From: Clostridia bacterium
GTDB taxonomy: Bacteria > Bacillota > Clostridia > Oscillospirales > CAG-272
Assembly (NCBI GenBank): GCA_017454525.1
Contig: JAFTCT010000088.1
Coordinates: 1 to 45,612, forward strand
Length of the DNA stretch: 45,612 nt
Reading direction: 5' to 3'
Shown: piece after piece, positions 8,086 to 15,838 of the stretch
Position numbering within the stretch: position 1 is the first letter of the stretch
Layout: the number at the start of each line of letters is the position of its first letter
The notes under the pieces: model-generated
Database searches by the model: none
What the model was told of the DNA's origin: nothing
Seen by the model: the letters and a program-made list of their open reading frames with translations, nothing else
Position numbers and translations under genes: made by a program

Positions 8086-8673
8086 ATGAAAGCATTCAGA
8101 ACACTGTTTCTGCTGATCATCGCGCTGATGCTGCTGCTGACCTCCTGCGCCGCTGTCAGAGACGCCATCAACGATCAGCTCGGTGAGCTTGCGTCGGAAC
8201 TCAGCGATCCCGACACTACGGCAAAGAGCACGCCGTCGGCAACGTCGGAAAGCACCGTACCACCGACAACTGACGATCCTGAGGAGACGGAACCGGAAAA
8301 AACACAAACGCCGGACGGCAGGATCGCGGAAGACGGCGTATATACCTCCAAGGAGGACGTTGCGCTCTATATCCATCAATACGGACATCTGCCTTCCAAC
8401 TTCATCACCAAAAAAGAAGCCGAAGCGCTCGGATGGACCTCCGGCGGTCTTGACCGTTACGCATACGGCAAATCGATCGGCGGCGACCGTTTCGGGAACT
8501 ATGAAAAAATCCTGCCGACAAAAAAAGGAAGAACGTACACAGAATGCGACATCGACACGCTCCACGCCGATAAACGCGGCGCCAAACGGATCGTCTTTTC
8601 AAACGACGGGCTCATTTACTATACGGAAGACCACTATGAGACCTTTACGAAACTCTACGGGGAGGATTCCTGA
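8086..8673 (+). CDS. Lipid-anchored barnase-type ribonuclease
   Basis: 195-aa secreted guanyl-preferring RNase of the barnase (RNase N1/T1) family. Residues 1-21 are a lipoprotein signal with lipobox LTSC (Cys21). Residues about 25-80 are an acidic Ser/Thr/Pro linker, and about 82-195 is the catalytic domain. Alignment by eye to barnase gives LPSNFITKKEAEALGW, GKSIGGDRFGN, GRTYTECDID and EDHYETFTKL. Catalytic equivalents are all present: Lys109 (K27), Glu153 (E73), Arg168 (R87) and His183 (H102), so it should be active. Its stop overlaps the barstar start (TGATG). Surface tethering rather than free secretion is the unusual feature. Confidence 0.93.
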   Translation: MKAFRTLFLLIIALMLLLTSCAAVRDAINDQLGELASELSDPDTTAKSTPSATSESTVPPTTDDPEETEPEKTQTPDGRIAEDGVYTSKEDVALYIHQYGHLPSNFITKKEAEALGWTSGGLDRYAYGKSIGGDRFGNYEKILPTKKGRTYTECDIDTLHADKRGAKRIVFSNDGLIYYTEDHYETFTKLYGEDS

Positions 8674-8963
8674 TGAAAATCATCTTTCTTGACGGCGAAA
8701 AGATCGACACGATCGACGACGTGCACGACGTTTTTGCGAAGGAGTTGGCTTTTCCGTCCTATTACGGCAGAAATCTCGACGCTCTGCACGACTGTCTGTC
8801 AACGATCACCGAGCCGACCGGCGTGATCATTGTAAACGTTCCTTCATTCAAAAAAAAGATCGGCAGAAGAGCGGAATCGTTTTTCTGTCTGATGAATGAT
8901 CTGACAGACGAGGTGGAGGAATTCTATCTGCTCGTCGATCCCTTTAACGAAACAAGATCGTAA
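8673..8963 (+). CDS. Barstar-family ribonuclease inhibitor
   Basis: 96-aa cytoplasmic inhibitor that would block any RNase remaining inside the cell. FPSYYGRNLDALHDCL (about residues 27-42) matches the barstar helix that plugs the barnase active site; Asp36 and Asp40 correspond to barstar Asp35 and Asp39. It is translationally coupled to the RNase gene by a 1-bp overlap. The tight pairing of toxin-like RNase and inhibitor supports both calls. Confidence 0.93.
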   Translation: MKIIFLDGEKIDTIDDVHDVFAKELAFPSYYGRNLDALHDCLSTITEPTGVIIVNVPSFKKKIGRRAESFFCLMNDLTDEVEEFYLLVDPFNETRS

Positions 8964-8981
8964 GACAAGGAGACAATCAAT

Positions 8982-10421
8982 ATGGCAAAAGAAAAAATGG
9001 TAGAACAGATCACCGGTATGGACGTAGACTTCGCCCAATGGTACACCGACGTTGTGAAAAAAGCGGAACTCGCGGATTACTCCGGCGTCAAAGGCTGCAT
9101 GGTCATCCGCCCCTACGGATATGCGATCTGGGAGAATATTCAGAAGGATCTTGACGCACGATTCAAAAAGACCGGTCACGAGAACGTCTATATGCCGATG
9201 TTCATTCCCGAGAGTCTTCTTCAGAAGGAGAAAGATCACGTCGAAGGATTCGCGCCGGAATGCGCGTGGGTGACCATAGGAGGACAGAACGTCCTCACCG
9301 AACGCCTGTGCGTCAGACCTACAAGCGAAACGCTGTTCTGTCAGCATTTCAAAGAAGTGATCCATTCGTACAGAGACCTTCCGAAACTTTACAATCAGTG
9401 GGTCAACGTCGTGCGCTGGGAAAAAACAACGCGTCCTTTCCTGCGGACCTCGGAATTCCTTTGGCAGGAAGGTCATACGATGCACGCGACGGAAGAGGAA
9501 GCGAGAGAAGAAACGCTGCGTATGCTGAAGGTCTATGAAGACTTTTATCTCGAGAGCCTCGCGATCCCTGCCGTCACCGGACGGAAGACCGAAAAAGAGA
9601 AATTCGCCGGCGCGGAAGAGACCTACACGATCGAGCCGATGATGCACAACGGCGTCGCTCTGCAGGGCGGTACGTCCCACTATTTCGGAACGGGATTTGC
9701 CAAAGCGTTTGAAATCATGTTCACGGACCGCGACAATCAGCTCAAGTACCCGCACCAGACCTCCTGGGGCGTGTCCACAAGAATGATCGGCGCGATCATC
9801 ATGACGCACGGCGATGATAACGGTCTGATCCTTCCCCCCGCGATCGCACCGATCCAGGTGGTCGTGATCCCCGTTCAGCAGCATAAGGAAGGCGTGCTCG
9901 AAAAAGCAAATGAAGTCAAAGCAAGTCTTGAGGCGGCGGGGCTGCGCGTCAAGCTCGACGACAGCGACAACTCACCCGGCTGGAAATTCAGCGAGTACGA
10001 AATGAAGGGCGTACCCGTACGTCTTGAGATCGGGCCGCGCGATATCGAAAACAATTCCTGCGTTCTCGTTTCCCGCGTGACCAGAGAAAAGAAATTCGTG
10101 TCGCTTGACAATATCGCCGACCAGGTGCGCGATATGCTGCGCTTCGTTCACGACGAACTCGTTGAGCGCGCAAGAAAGAACAGACAGGAAAAAACGAACG
10201 ACGCGCACACGCACGAGGAATTCCTTGATATCGCGGCGCATAAGCCGGGATTCATCCGCGCAATGTGGTGCGGAGATTCGGCGTGCGAGGATCAGCTCAA
10301 GGATGAGACAGGCGGCGTGAAATCGCGCTGCATCCCCTTCACGGAGGATCACATTTCCGACGTATGCGTCTGCTGCGGCAAAAAAGCGAAACACATGGTC
10401 ATCTGGGGAAGACAGTACTGA
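8982..10421 (+). CDS. proS: Prolyl-tRNA synthetase (archaeal/eukaryal-type)
   Basis: 479-aa class II synthetase charging tRNA-Pro. It is the short form without the bacterial editing insertion. Motif 2 region [20 protein letters not shown], the [15 protein letters not shown] motif 3 region and an anticodon-binding domain are visible. The C-terminal domain has Cys pairs (WCGDSACE and CVCCGKKA) and the aromatic end typical of this type. It starts 18 bp after the barstar gene with AAGGAGACAATCAAT before ATG, so it probably belongs to the same transcript. A strong terminator follows. Confidence 0.96.
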   Translation: MAKEKMVEQITGMDVDFAQWYTDVVKKAELADYSGVKGCMVIRPYGYAIWENIQKDLDARFKKTGHENVYMPMFIPESLLQKEKDHVEGFAPECAWVTIGGQNVLTERLCVRPTSETLFCQHFKEVIHSYRDLPKLYNQWVNVVRWEKTTRPFLRTSEFLWQEGHTMHATEEEAREETLRMLKVYEDFYLESLAIPAVTGRKTEKEKFAGAEETYTIEPMMHNGVALQGGTSHYFGTGFAKAFEIMFTDRDNQLKYPHQTSWGVSTRMIGAIIMTHGDDNGLILPPAIAPIQVVVIPVQQHKEGVLEKANEVKASLEAAGLRVKLDDSDNSPGWKFSEYEMKGVPVRLEIGPRDIENNSCVLVSRVTREKKFVSLDNIADQVRDMLRFVHDELVERARKNRQEKTNDAHTHEEFLDIAAHKPGFIRAMWCGDSACEDQLKDETGGVKSRCIPFTEDHISDVCVCCGKKAKHMVIWGRQY

Positions 10422-10433
10422 ACCGGAAAACCG

Positions 10434-10481
10434 AAAAACCGCGCTCCTTCCGGAATCATCCCGGACGGAGCGCGGTTTTTT
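10434..10481. terminator. Bidirectional rho-independent terminator
   Basis: AAAAACCGCGCTCC and GGAGCGCGGTTTTTT form a 14-bp stem. The T-run on the plus strand ends proS; the A-run on the left gives a T-run for the convergent lipoprotein gene on the minus strand. Confidence 0.9.
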
Positions 10482-10483
10482 GT

Positions 10484-10984
10484 TCATCTTACGGCTTCTC
10501 GGATCGCATCAACGACGTCGCCGTTATTCTGCGTGCACAGAAGACAGATCAGGTTGCCCGAAACGTATATTTCGGCGCCCGCAAAGCAGTCCTCATACCG
10601 TTCGGCGGAGTAACGGGCGACCTGCGCGTTCTGCAGCATTCTGATCCTTGAGCGGAAGAACGCCGTATATCTTTCAACCTCGGACAAATGTCTGAGCCGC
10701 AGCAGATGGATCTCAAATCCGTATTCTTTTCTTGACAGTACGACCGCGTAATCGTCGAGATCAGACGCCAAAAAGCCGTCCCTTTCCGCGTTATACAGTT
10801 TTCTGAAACGGCGCTCGTTTTCATCCCGGTGCGCGCTGTCCGGAAGATACACCGTGTAAGCGCCGTCATTCCCGTCAAAACCGATCGTGTGAAGGATATC
10901 GGCGCATCTCATTTCCTTCCCGCCGCATGAAATGAGAACGACCGCTAAAACGAAGATCACGCATACCGCAACCGCTCTTTTCAA
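10484..10984 (-). CDS. Small lipoprotein, DUF4358-like
   Basis: 166-aa predicted lipoprotein: signal residues 1-20 with lipobox LISC. The body contains a YNAERDGFLASDLDDYAVVL segment, a central amphipathic stretch (LSEVERYTAFFRSRI) and an ending ICLLCTQNNGDVVDAIREAV. This layout resembles the clostridial DUF4358 lipoproteins, whose function is unknown; the family call is from memory of the pattern. The only suitable start is TTG at 10984, with GGGTG seven bases upstream. It is a single gene between the proS terminator and a repeat region. Confidence 0.75.
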   Translation of the reverse strand: MKRAVAVCVIFVLAVVLISCGGKEMRCADILHTIGFDGNDGAYTVYLPDSAHRDENERRFRKLYNAERDGFLASDLDDYAVVLSRKEYGFEIHLLRLRHLSEVERYTAFFRSRIRMLQNAQVARYSAERYEDCFAGAEIYVSGNLICLLCTQNNGDVVDAIREAVR

Positions 10985-11034
10985 TGATCATCACCCTGTC
11001 TATAAATATGTGACGACAGTCCCACCCATGCATT

Positions 11035-11141
11035 ATTGTCCCTGCGGGACGGTTATATTGTCCCTGCGGGACAGTTTTATTGTCCTTGCGGACAGTTATA
11101 TTGTCCTTGCGGACAGTTATATTGTCCTTGCGGACAGTGAT
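11035..11141. repeat. Five tandem 21-22-bp hairpin units
   Basis: Units start at 11035, 11057, 11079, 11100 and 11121. The first two carry GTCCCTGCGGGAC and the last three GTCCTTGCGGAC, each separated by AGTTATATT-like spacers. Each unit can form a 4-5-bp stem with a short loop. There are no unique spacers, so this is not a CRISPR array. Confidence 0.85.
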
Positions 11142-11274
11142 ATTTCCCGCTGACGCGAGAAGTTATATTTTTCCCGTTCCAAAACTCGTCCGAAGGACGA
11201 ATATCACAGCATAGCAATATCACTCGACCGAGGGTCGAATTAATCAAGAGAAAGGGAGAAATGAGAGAATGGGA

Positions 11275-11505
11275 ACTAATGAAGACAGCTCAAAACGCCT
11301 AATGAAGTCGTTCGCTTCGCTCACTAATGAAGACGGCTCAAAGCGCCTAATGAAGTCGTTCGCTTCGCTCACTAATGAAGACGGCAACTCCGTTGCCTAA
11401 TGAAGCGAAGTCGCCCCTGTTTTTTAATTAGCGAACGCAGTGAGCGTCTTCATTTCTTCATTAGCGAAGCGTCTTCATTAGCCCCGTGGGCGGGGCGACT
11501 TCATT
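11275..11505. repeat. TAATGAAG-spaced repeat array with inverted arm
   Basis: A 48-bp unit beginning ACTAATGAAGACGGCTCA and ending GTTCGCTTCGCTC occurs at 11275-11322 and 11323-11370 (two mismatches), with a partial third copy from 11371. After 11425 the same elements return in inverse form (CTTCATTAG and GCGAACGCAGTGAGC), so the whole array can fold on itself. Confidence 0.75.
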
Positions 11506-11506
11506 G

Positions 11507-11535
11507 AAAAAGGACTTGCAATGCAAGTCCTTTTT
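11507..11535 (-). terminator. Rho-independent terminator of tRNA-Arg
   Basis: A near-perfect palindrome with AAAAAGGACTTGC and GCAAGTCCTTTTT arms lies 1 bp beyond the tRNA 3' end. It ends in a T-run on the minus strand; symmetry would also let it work on the plus strand. Confidence 0.9.
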
Positions 11536-11536
11536 C

Positions 11537-11612
11537 TGGCGCGCCCAGCGGGATTCGAACCTGCGACCTACCGGTTCGTAGCCGGGCACTCTATCCACTG
11601 AGCTATGGGCGC
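11537..11612 (-). tRNA. tRNA-Arg (ACG anticodon)
   Basis: 76 nt including an encoded CCA. The acceptor stem GCGCCCA pairs perfectly with TGGGCGC, and discriminator G precedes CCA. The D arm contains AGCTCAGTGGATAGAGT, the anticodon loop is CTACGAA (anticodon ACG, Arg, read as inosine for CGN codons) and the T arm contains GGTTCGAATCC. Promoter and terminator flank it, so it is transcribed alone. Confidence 0.98.
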
Positions 11613-11625
11613 AACCGCAATGAGT

Positions 11626-11654
11626 AATATAGCACAAATGAAGCGGTTTGTCAA
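11626..11654 (-). promoter_or_regulatory. Promoter of tRNA-Arg
   Basis: On the minus strand, TTGACA (11649-11654) and TATATT (11626-11631) are 17 bp apart, ending 14 bp before the tRNA. The sequence TTGACAAACCGCTTC and several following bases are shared with the promoter at 32806-32834. Confidence 0.9.
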
Positions 11655-11894
11655 TAGAAAAAACGAAATTTACGTATTTTTTTTGAGTCTTTTTTTGAAC
11701 GAAATCTACGAATTCTATTTGACGGTTTTTTGCCGTAGGAAACGGGAGGGCAAATAATCCCGCCGGGGAGCGAAGCGACGGCAGAAACGGCGCGCCGCCG
11801 TGCAAAAAAGTCACGCGCGGGGTCTTATACCGTCATACTGAAAGCCGTTTGAGAATATAAGTATAGCAAACAAGAGTTGCAAGGAGGAGCAGAT

Positions 11895-12581
11895 ATGCAA
11901 GTCACCAAAACGACCGAAGAGCCGATCGAGCGCTCTTTGGTACCTTTTAAGGAACAAGTCCGCGAAATTCCGCAGAAGGTGGGCAGTTTCTTCAAGAACA
12001 ACAGAAAGCGCGCGCTCATCGTTGCCGCGTCTGTGTTCGTGATCGTTGCCGCGATCGGCATCAACTGGATCCTGTTCGGACAGAGCGACGTACGTGCGGG
12101 ACAGGTCAACACAGACAAAGAAAAAACGGAAAACGAGAATAAACTTCCGGCGGGAACCGACAGCGAAAACGAGAATCCCAAAAGTTTCTTCGCACTTGCG
12201 GTGACCGACCGTCAGAGAGCGCGCGACGAAGCGATCGAAGTTCTGCAGACCGTTGTGGACAGCGCGGACGCAAGCGGAGAAGAAAAGAGCGCGGCTGCCG
12301 CGTCGATCTCAAAGATCGCGTCCTACATTCAGGCGGAAGCAAATATTGAAACGCTCGTGAAGAGCAAAGGCTTTGAGGAATGCGTGGCGGTGGTCAGCGA
12401 TGACGCCGTATCGGTCGTCGTCGGCACCGACAGCACACTGATGGCGAACGAACTGGCGCAGATCAAGGAGATCATTTATCTGCAAACCTCGATCGATCCG
12501 TCCGCAATGCGCATCTCCGAAAAGATCATACCTTCAGCCGCGTCGCCCTCCGGAACCGCCGCGCAGGAAACCGCGGAATGA
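11895..12581 (+). CDS. SpoIIIAH-like sporulation protein
   Basis: 228-aa single-pass protein. Residues about 1-36 are cytoplasmic, with a helix near 37-58, an acidic linker, then a SpoIIIAH-like domain from about 95 (VTDRQRARDEAIEVLQTVV through GFEECVAVVSDDAVSVVV). In Bacillus SpoIIIAH sits in the mother-cell membrane and joins forespore SpoIIQ in the channel between the two cells. ATG at 11895 follows AAGGAGG. It stands alone here: no spoIIIAA-AG genes are adjacent. GTCATACT at about 11833 loosely resembles a sigma-E -35, but I see no convincing -10. Confidence 0.85.
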   Translation: MQVTKTTEEPIERSLVPFKEQVREIPQKVGSFFKNNRKRALIVAASVFVIVAAIGINWILFGQSDVRAGQVNTDKEKTENENKLPAGTDSENENPKSFFALAVTDRQRARDEAIEVLQTVVDSADASGEEKSAAAASISKIASYIQAEANIETLVKSKGFEECVAVVSDDAVSVVVGTDSTLMANELAQIKEIIYLQTSIDPSAMRISEKIIPSAASPSGTAAQETAE

Positions 12582-12582
12582 G

Positions 12583-12630
12583 AAAAAAAGTGTTTTATAC
12601 GGATTTTCTCCGTGTGAAACACTTTTTTTA
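12583..12630 (+). terminator. Rho-independent terminator of spoIIIAH
   Basis: AAAAAAAGTGTTT and AAACACTTTTTTT form a long stem with an inner ACGGA/TCCGT pairing, followed by a T-run. It begins two bases after the stop codon. Confidence 0.88.
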
Positions 12631-12639
12631 TCTCCGGAC

Positions 12640-12668
12640 TTGATATTCTTCGCGTTTGATGCTATAAT
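12640..12668 (+). promoter_or_regulatory. Promoter of the SecB-like/NUDIX pair
   Basis: TTGATA (12640-12645) and consensus TATAAT (12663-12668) with a 17-bp spacer, 30 bp upstream of the ATG at 12699. Confidence 0.9.
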
Positions 12669-12698
12669 AACGGCAGTAATCAAGAAACGAGGTGCGCC

Positions 12699-13097
12699 AT
12701 GAGCATCGTCCGCATGAAAGGATATACCGTCAAATCCCTTTCCTTCAACACTTCCCTGCCGTCCGGGAAACAGATCACTCTTCAAAACGCATGCAGTTAC
12801 AACGTGCGATACAGTAAAGAGGGTCTGTGCGTCGGTTCGCTTGAATGCAAAGTCAGCGACAAGGACGCGCCCGACAGCTTTTACGTGAACATTCACATCG
12901 AGGGCGTTTTTCACTTTGACGCCTCCCTGCCGCGTGAGCAGATCCACGTCGCGACTTACAAGGAACTCTTTCCCTATGCGCGTTCCGTCGTCACTTCGGT
13001 GACGGCGCTCTGCGGCATCACGCCCATTATGATCCCGCAGATCGACATCGAGGGACAGGACATCTACCGCATCGATACGGAAGGTCTGAAGCCGTGA
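12699..13097 (+). CDS. SecB-like protein-export chaperone
   Basis: 132-aa protein whose second half, KELFPYARSVVTSVTALCG followed by IPQIDIEGQDIY, matches the LFPYAR...LPPINF core of SecB. In Proteobacteria SecB keeps exported proteins unfolded for SecA; clostridial SecB-like proteins are less studied, and some homologues serve as toxin-antitoxin chaperones. No toxin gene is adjacent. GAGGTG precedes the ATG. It overlaps the downstream NUDIX gene by 4 bp (GTGA), implying coupled translation. The N-terminal half is divergent. Confidence 0.78.
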   Translation: MSIVRMKGYTVKSLSFNTSLPSGKQITLQNACSYNVRYSKEGLCVGSLECKVSDKDAPDSFYVNIHIEGVFHFDASLPREQIHVATYKELFPYARSVVTSVTALCGITPIMIPQIDIEGQDIYRIDTEGLKP

Positions 13098-13606
13098 AAA
13101 AGACGACGCTGTGCTACATTTCCGTCGGCGATAAGCTGCTGATGCTTCACCGCACGAAGAAGAAAAACGACGAAAACGCCGAGAAGTATATCGGACTGGG
13201 CGGTCATTTTCTTCCCGGCGAAACGCCGCTGCAGTGCGTCAGACGCGAAGTGTCCGAGGAATCGGGGCTTCTGCCCGACGACTACGCCTACCGCGGCGTC
13301 GTGCACTTCTCTTCCGACATATACGACGATGAGGAGATGCACCTGTTCACCGCTTCCGTACCCGAAGCCGCCCGCTTTGCCGATTGCGACGAGGGAGACC
13401 TCTGCCTGATATCCGAAAACGATCTCCTTTCCCTGAAAATGTGGGAAGGCGATCTGATCTTTCTGTCCTTACTGTTTTACGGTGCCGACTTTTTTGATCT
13501 CTCGCTCGTCTACAGAGGAGAAAAACTGATTTCGGCGGAACTCAACGGTCAAGAATTGGATCTCTCTGATCTTCCCCGCAAATACGGATCAAAGAAAAAC
13601 ACATGA
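13094..13606 (+). CDS. NUDIX hydrolase (MutT/MTH1-like)
   Basis: 170-aa hydrolase of nucleoside-diphosphate-linked compounds. The full Nudix box GX5EX7REUXEEXGU is seen at residues 37-59 (Gly37, Glu43, Arg51, Glu52, Glu55, Glu56, Gly58). The Leu/Met-rich C-terminal half with KMWEGDLIFLSLLFYG recalls MTH1-type 8-oxo-dGTP diphosphatases, but substrate is uncertain. Start is GTG at 13094, overlapping the SecB-like stop. Co-expression with a SecB-like chaperone is unexplained. Confidence 0.9.
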   Translation: MKKTTLCYISVGDKLLMLHRTKKKNDENAEKYIGLGGHFLPGETPLQCVRREVSEESGLLPDDYAYRGVVHFSSDIYDDEEMHLFTASVPEAARFADCDEGDLCLISENDLLSLKMWEGDLIFLSLLFYGADFFDLSLVYRGEKLISAELNGQELDLSDLPRKYGSKKNT

Positions 13607-13619
13607 TCATCAAAAACGC

Positions 13620-13660
13620 GGCGCTGCATTTTGAAACCGTTCAGAATGCAGCGCCTGTTT
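13620..13660. terminator. Hairpin between convergent genes
   Basis: GGCGCTGCATT and AATGCAGCGCC form an 11-bp stem extended by TGAA/TTCA, followed by TGTTTT. It lies between the NUDIX gene (+) and the lipid kinase (-). The T-run is weak, so termination is probable rather than certain. Confidence 0.65.
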
Positions 13661-13682
13661 TCATGTATTATATGCGCGTCCG

Positions 13683-14546
13683 TCAGTAACCGACCTTGTA
13701 TCTGACAGCGCCGGGAAGGATCGAGATCTCCGCCGAGTCCTTATCAAAGATCTCGCCGTCATTGCAGATCTTTTTGCATCCCGCAAGAGTCATTTTCTTC
13801 ACTCTCTTATAGATCACGTATTTGCGCATCTTCGGTATGATCTCGTGCGTATCCGGGTCGATCAGGGTCCCCTTCTTGTAATTCCCGATCATTTTCAGAA
13901 AGGCGAATCGGCTCATCTTTCTGACGAGGATCATTTCGATCACGCCGTCCGTCATATCGGAAAGAGGAGAATTGTGGAAGGAACCTCCGCACCACTGGCC
14001 GTTGCAGACGGCGCAAAGCATCGCTTCGTCAGAAAAGCGAAAGATCTCGCCGTCTTCGCAGAGCGCTTCGACCGTAAAGTGCTCTCCGAAATGCCTGAAG
14101 AACTCTTTTCCGACGCCGAGAATGTAGGACAGTTTTCCGGCGATCTTCCATTTCATCTTGAAATGCGCGGCGGATGAAACGACGTTGCAGTCAAAGCCGA
14201 TGTTGATCATATTGATCGCGTACTGATCGTTGACGGATATCACGTCCAGCGGCACCGTTTCCCCCTTTTGATAGGTATCCGTCGTTTTGACCGTGTCGTT
14301 GCCCGATCCGCAGGGGATCATCGTCAGTGATGCGCTGGCTCCGGCGCCCGCGTCGAGAATTCCGCTGACCGCTTCATTCAGCGTCCCGTCTCCTCCGCAG
14401 ACGTAGAAATGCGTCTCGGGATCTTCGGCGCACTGCTCTCTGACGTATCTTCTGCAGTCCCCAACGCAGGTCGTCAGATAACCGTCGCGTCCTTCTCCCG
14501 CCTTGCCGTTTCCGGCAGCGGGATTGATGACCGTTCGTTCTCTCAT
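13683..14546 (-). CDS. Diacylglycerol/lipid kinase (YegS/DgkB family)
   Basis: 287-aa kinase of the DAGK catalytic family. Visible motifs are NPAAGNGKAG near the N-terminus, CGGDGTLNEAV (nucleotide-binding glycine loop, about residues 50-60) and IPCGSGNDTV (about 78-87). The C-terminal beta-sandwich ends in KKICNDGEIFDKDSAEI. It phosphorylates diacylglycerol or a related lipid; in Bacillus DgkB recycles diacylglycerol left by lipoteichoic acid synthesis. ATG follows GGAGGG, and it has its own promoter. Confidence 0.9.
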   Translation of the reverse strand: MRERTVINPAAGNGKAGEGRDGYLTTCVGDCRRYVREQCAEDPETHFYVCGGDGTLNEAVSGILDAGAGASASLTMIPCGSGNDTVKTTDTYQKGETVPLDVISVNDQYAINMINIGFDCNVVSSAAHFKMKWKIAGKLSYILGVGKEFFRHFGEHFTVEALCEDGEIFRFSDEAMLCAVCNGQWCGGSFHNSPLSDMTDGVIEMILVRKMSRFAFLKMIGNYKKGTLIDPDTHEIIPKMRKYVIYKRVKKMTLAGCKKICNDGEIFDKDSAEISILPGAVRYKVGY

Positions 14547-14575
14547 AACTTCCCTCCGATAACTTCCTACTGCTT

Positions 14576-14604
14576 ATCATACCACATTTTTCGCAATAAT
14601 GCAA
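14576..14604 (-). promoter_or_regulatory. Promoter of the lipid kinase
   Basis: On the minus strand, TTGCAT (14599-14604) and TATGAT (14576-14581) with a 17-bp spacer, 30 bp upstream of the start codon. Confidence 0.75.
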
Positions 14605-14656
14605 TATTCTCAGGTGCAAAAAATCGTGTTATCCCGCGAGAAAAAACGCGCTTCGG

Positions 14657-15724
14657 CTAAACGATCCGATCCGTTTCTTTTCCGGAACGCAGTTCGCGGA
14701 TCACGCCCGCCGTGAGCGTCACGGCGACAGGAAGGAAGATCAGTCCGACCGCACCGAAAAGACGCAGTCCGACGTAAGCGGAAGCAAGGGAAAACAGCGG
14801 ATGGATCCCGACGTTTTTGGAAACGATCTTCGGCTCGATGATCTGACGCACAAGCGTCGTCACGCCCCAGATGATCAACACGCCGACGCCCTTGTAATAC
14901 TCGCCCGCCGCCAGAAAAACGATCCCCATCGGCGCAAGGACCACGCCCGTTCCCAGTACGGGAAGAAAATCGAGCGCGGACACCAGTATCGAGAGAAGTA
15001 TGGGAAAACCGACGCCCAGCACGACGAGCCCCGCAAGGACTTCAAGGAACGTGATCAGCATCAGGTATCCGCCCGCGCGCAGATAACAAAAGAAACTGCT
15101 CTTGACCGCTCTGAATATGCGCCGAACTGTCGCGGTCTTCCGCTCGTCAAGGAGCGAAGCGATCTTGTTTTTGATCATTCTGTTGTCGCTCGCAAGATAG
15201 TAAGCGGCAAGAAGCGTGACGATCGCAAAGAATATGCCGCCTGGCAAAGAAAAAGCGATCGCCGCGATGAGATCCGATATTCTTCCCGCTTGCGAAGAGA
15301 CGAAAGAAATGACCGTGTTTTCAAAGTCCTGCGGTAAATGCGCCGACAGTTTCGGAAAGTGCGCGCCGATATATGAAACGAAGGCTTCGTACAGTCCGGT
15401 GATGCGCGCGACGAGTCCGTCCTCTCCCGAAACGAGCTTCATCGCCTCTCCGAGCAGTTTGTACGCCGCGATCCACACGGCGGTAAACAGCGCCGCAACG
15501 ATGACGGTCAACAGTAAAAAACATAAGAGTTTACCGGGCAGACGCGTCTTCCTGCGAAGAAAAGCGGCGGCGTGCGTCACCGGTATGGAAATGAGAAGCG
15601 CGATCAGAAACGGAAGAAGCGGCAAAAACAGATACTTGAGAAAAAGCACGAGCAGAACGCCGGTCAACGCCGCAAGCAAGGAAAAGATCAGTATTCTTTT
15701 TGCCTGCGCTTCATACTTTTCCAC
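14657..15724 (-). CDS. YtvI-like AI-2E family membrane protein
   Basis: 355-aa multi-helix permease-like protein. Paired N-terminal helices (LLAALTGVLLVLFLKYLFL), a central amphipathic region and the family signature RQIIEPKIVSKNVGIHPLFS near residues 288-307 match the AI-2E/YtvI group. In spore formers YtvI is annotated as a sporulation integral membrane protein, but its transported substrate is unknown. Start is GTG at 15724 with AGGAG upstream. It follows the terminator after mscS, so it is probably transcribed separately. Confidence 0.85.
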   Translation of the reverse strand: MEKYEAQAKRILIFSLLAALTGVLLVLFLKYLFLPLLPFLIALLISIPVTHAAAFLRRKTRLPGKLLCFLLLTVIVAALFTAVWIAAYKLLGEAMKLVSGEDGLVARITGLYEAFVSYIGAHFPKLSAHLPQDFENTVISFVSSQAGRISDLIAAIAFSLPGGIFFAIVTLLAAYYLASDNRMIKNKIASLLDERKTATVRRIFRAVKSSFFCYLRAGGYLMLITFLEVLAGLVVLGVGFPILLSILVSALDFLPVLGTGVVLAPMGIVFLAAGEYYKGVGVLIIWGVTTLVRQIIEPKIVSKNVGIHPLFSLASAYVGLRLFGAVGLIFLPVAVTLTAGVIRELRSGKETDRIV

Positions 15725-15788
15725 GGCTTACTCCTCTTCCTGCAAGAATTCAATGATAGTATATTGATTTCCCGATCCGTTTATCCAT

Positions 15789-15823
15789 AAAAAAAACCGC
15801 CCGCTTCGATATCGAAGCGGGCG
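15789..15823 (-). terminator. Terminator after mscS
   Basis: A perfect palindrome with CGCCCGCTTCGAT arms (15798-15823) is followed on the minus strand by eight T residues (15796-15789). This is the likely end of the atp-mscS transcript. Confidence 0.92.
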
Positions 15824-15838
15824 CGGCTGTTTTGACGT

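Larger units (their letters stand above)
10985..11536. other. Noncoding stretch filled with hairpin repeats
   Basis: No credible gene is present. It holds the tandem array at 11035-11141, two further mini-hairpins (CGTCCGAAGGACG near 11187 and TCGACCGAGGGTCGA near 11224, each next to ATATCAC), the TAATGAAG array at 11275-11505 and the tRNA terminator. Both flanking genes read on the minus strand. Confidence 0.7.

Noticed and set aside
11035..11141. Possible CRISPR array
   Set aside because: Units are 21-22 bp and directly adjacent with no unique spacers, and no cas genes are present.
10932..11153. Repetitive 73-aa frame over the tandem array
   Set aside because: The repeated peptide (IVLADSY) only reflects the DNA repeat, and there is no plausible start signal.
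12579..12640. Second gene between spoIIIAH and the SecB-like gene
   Set aside because: The stretch is a terminator and a promoter with no room for a gene.
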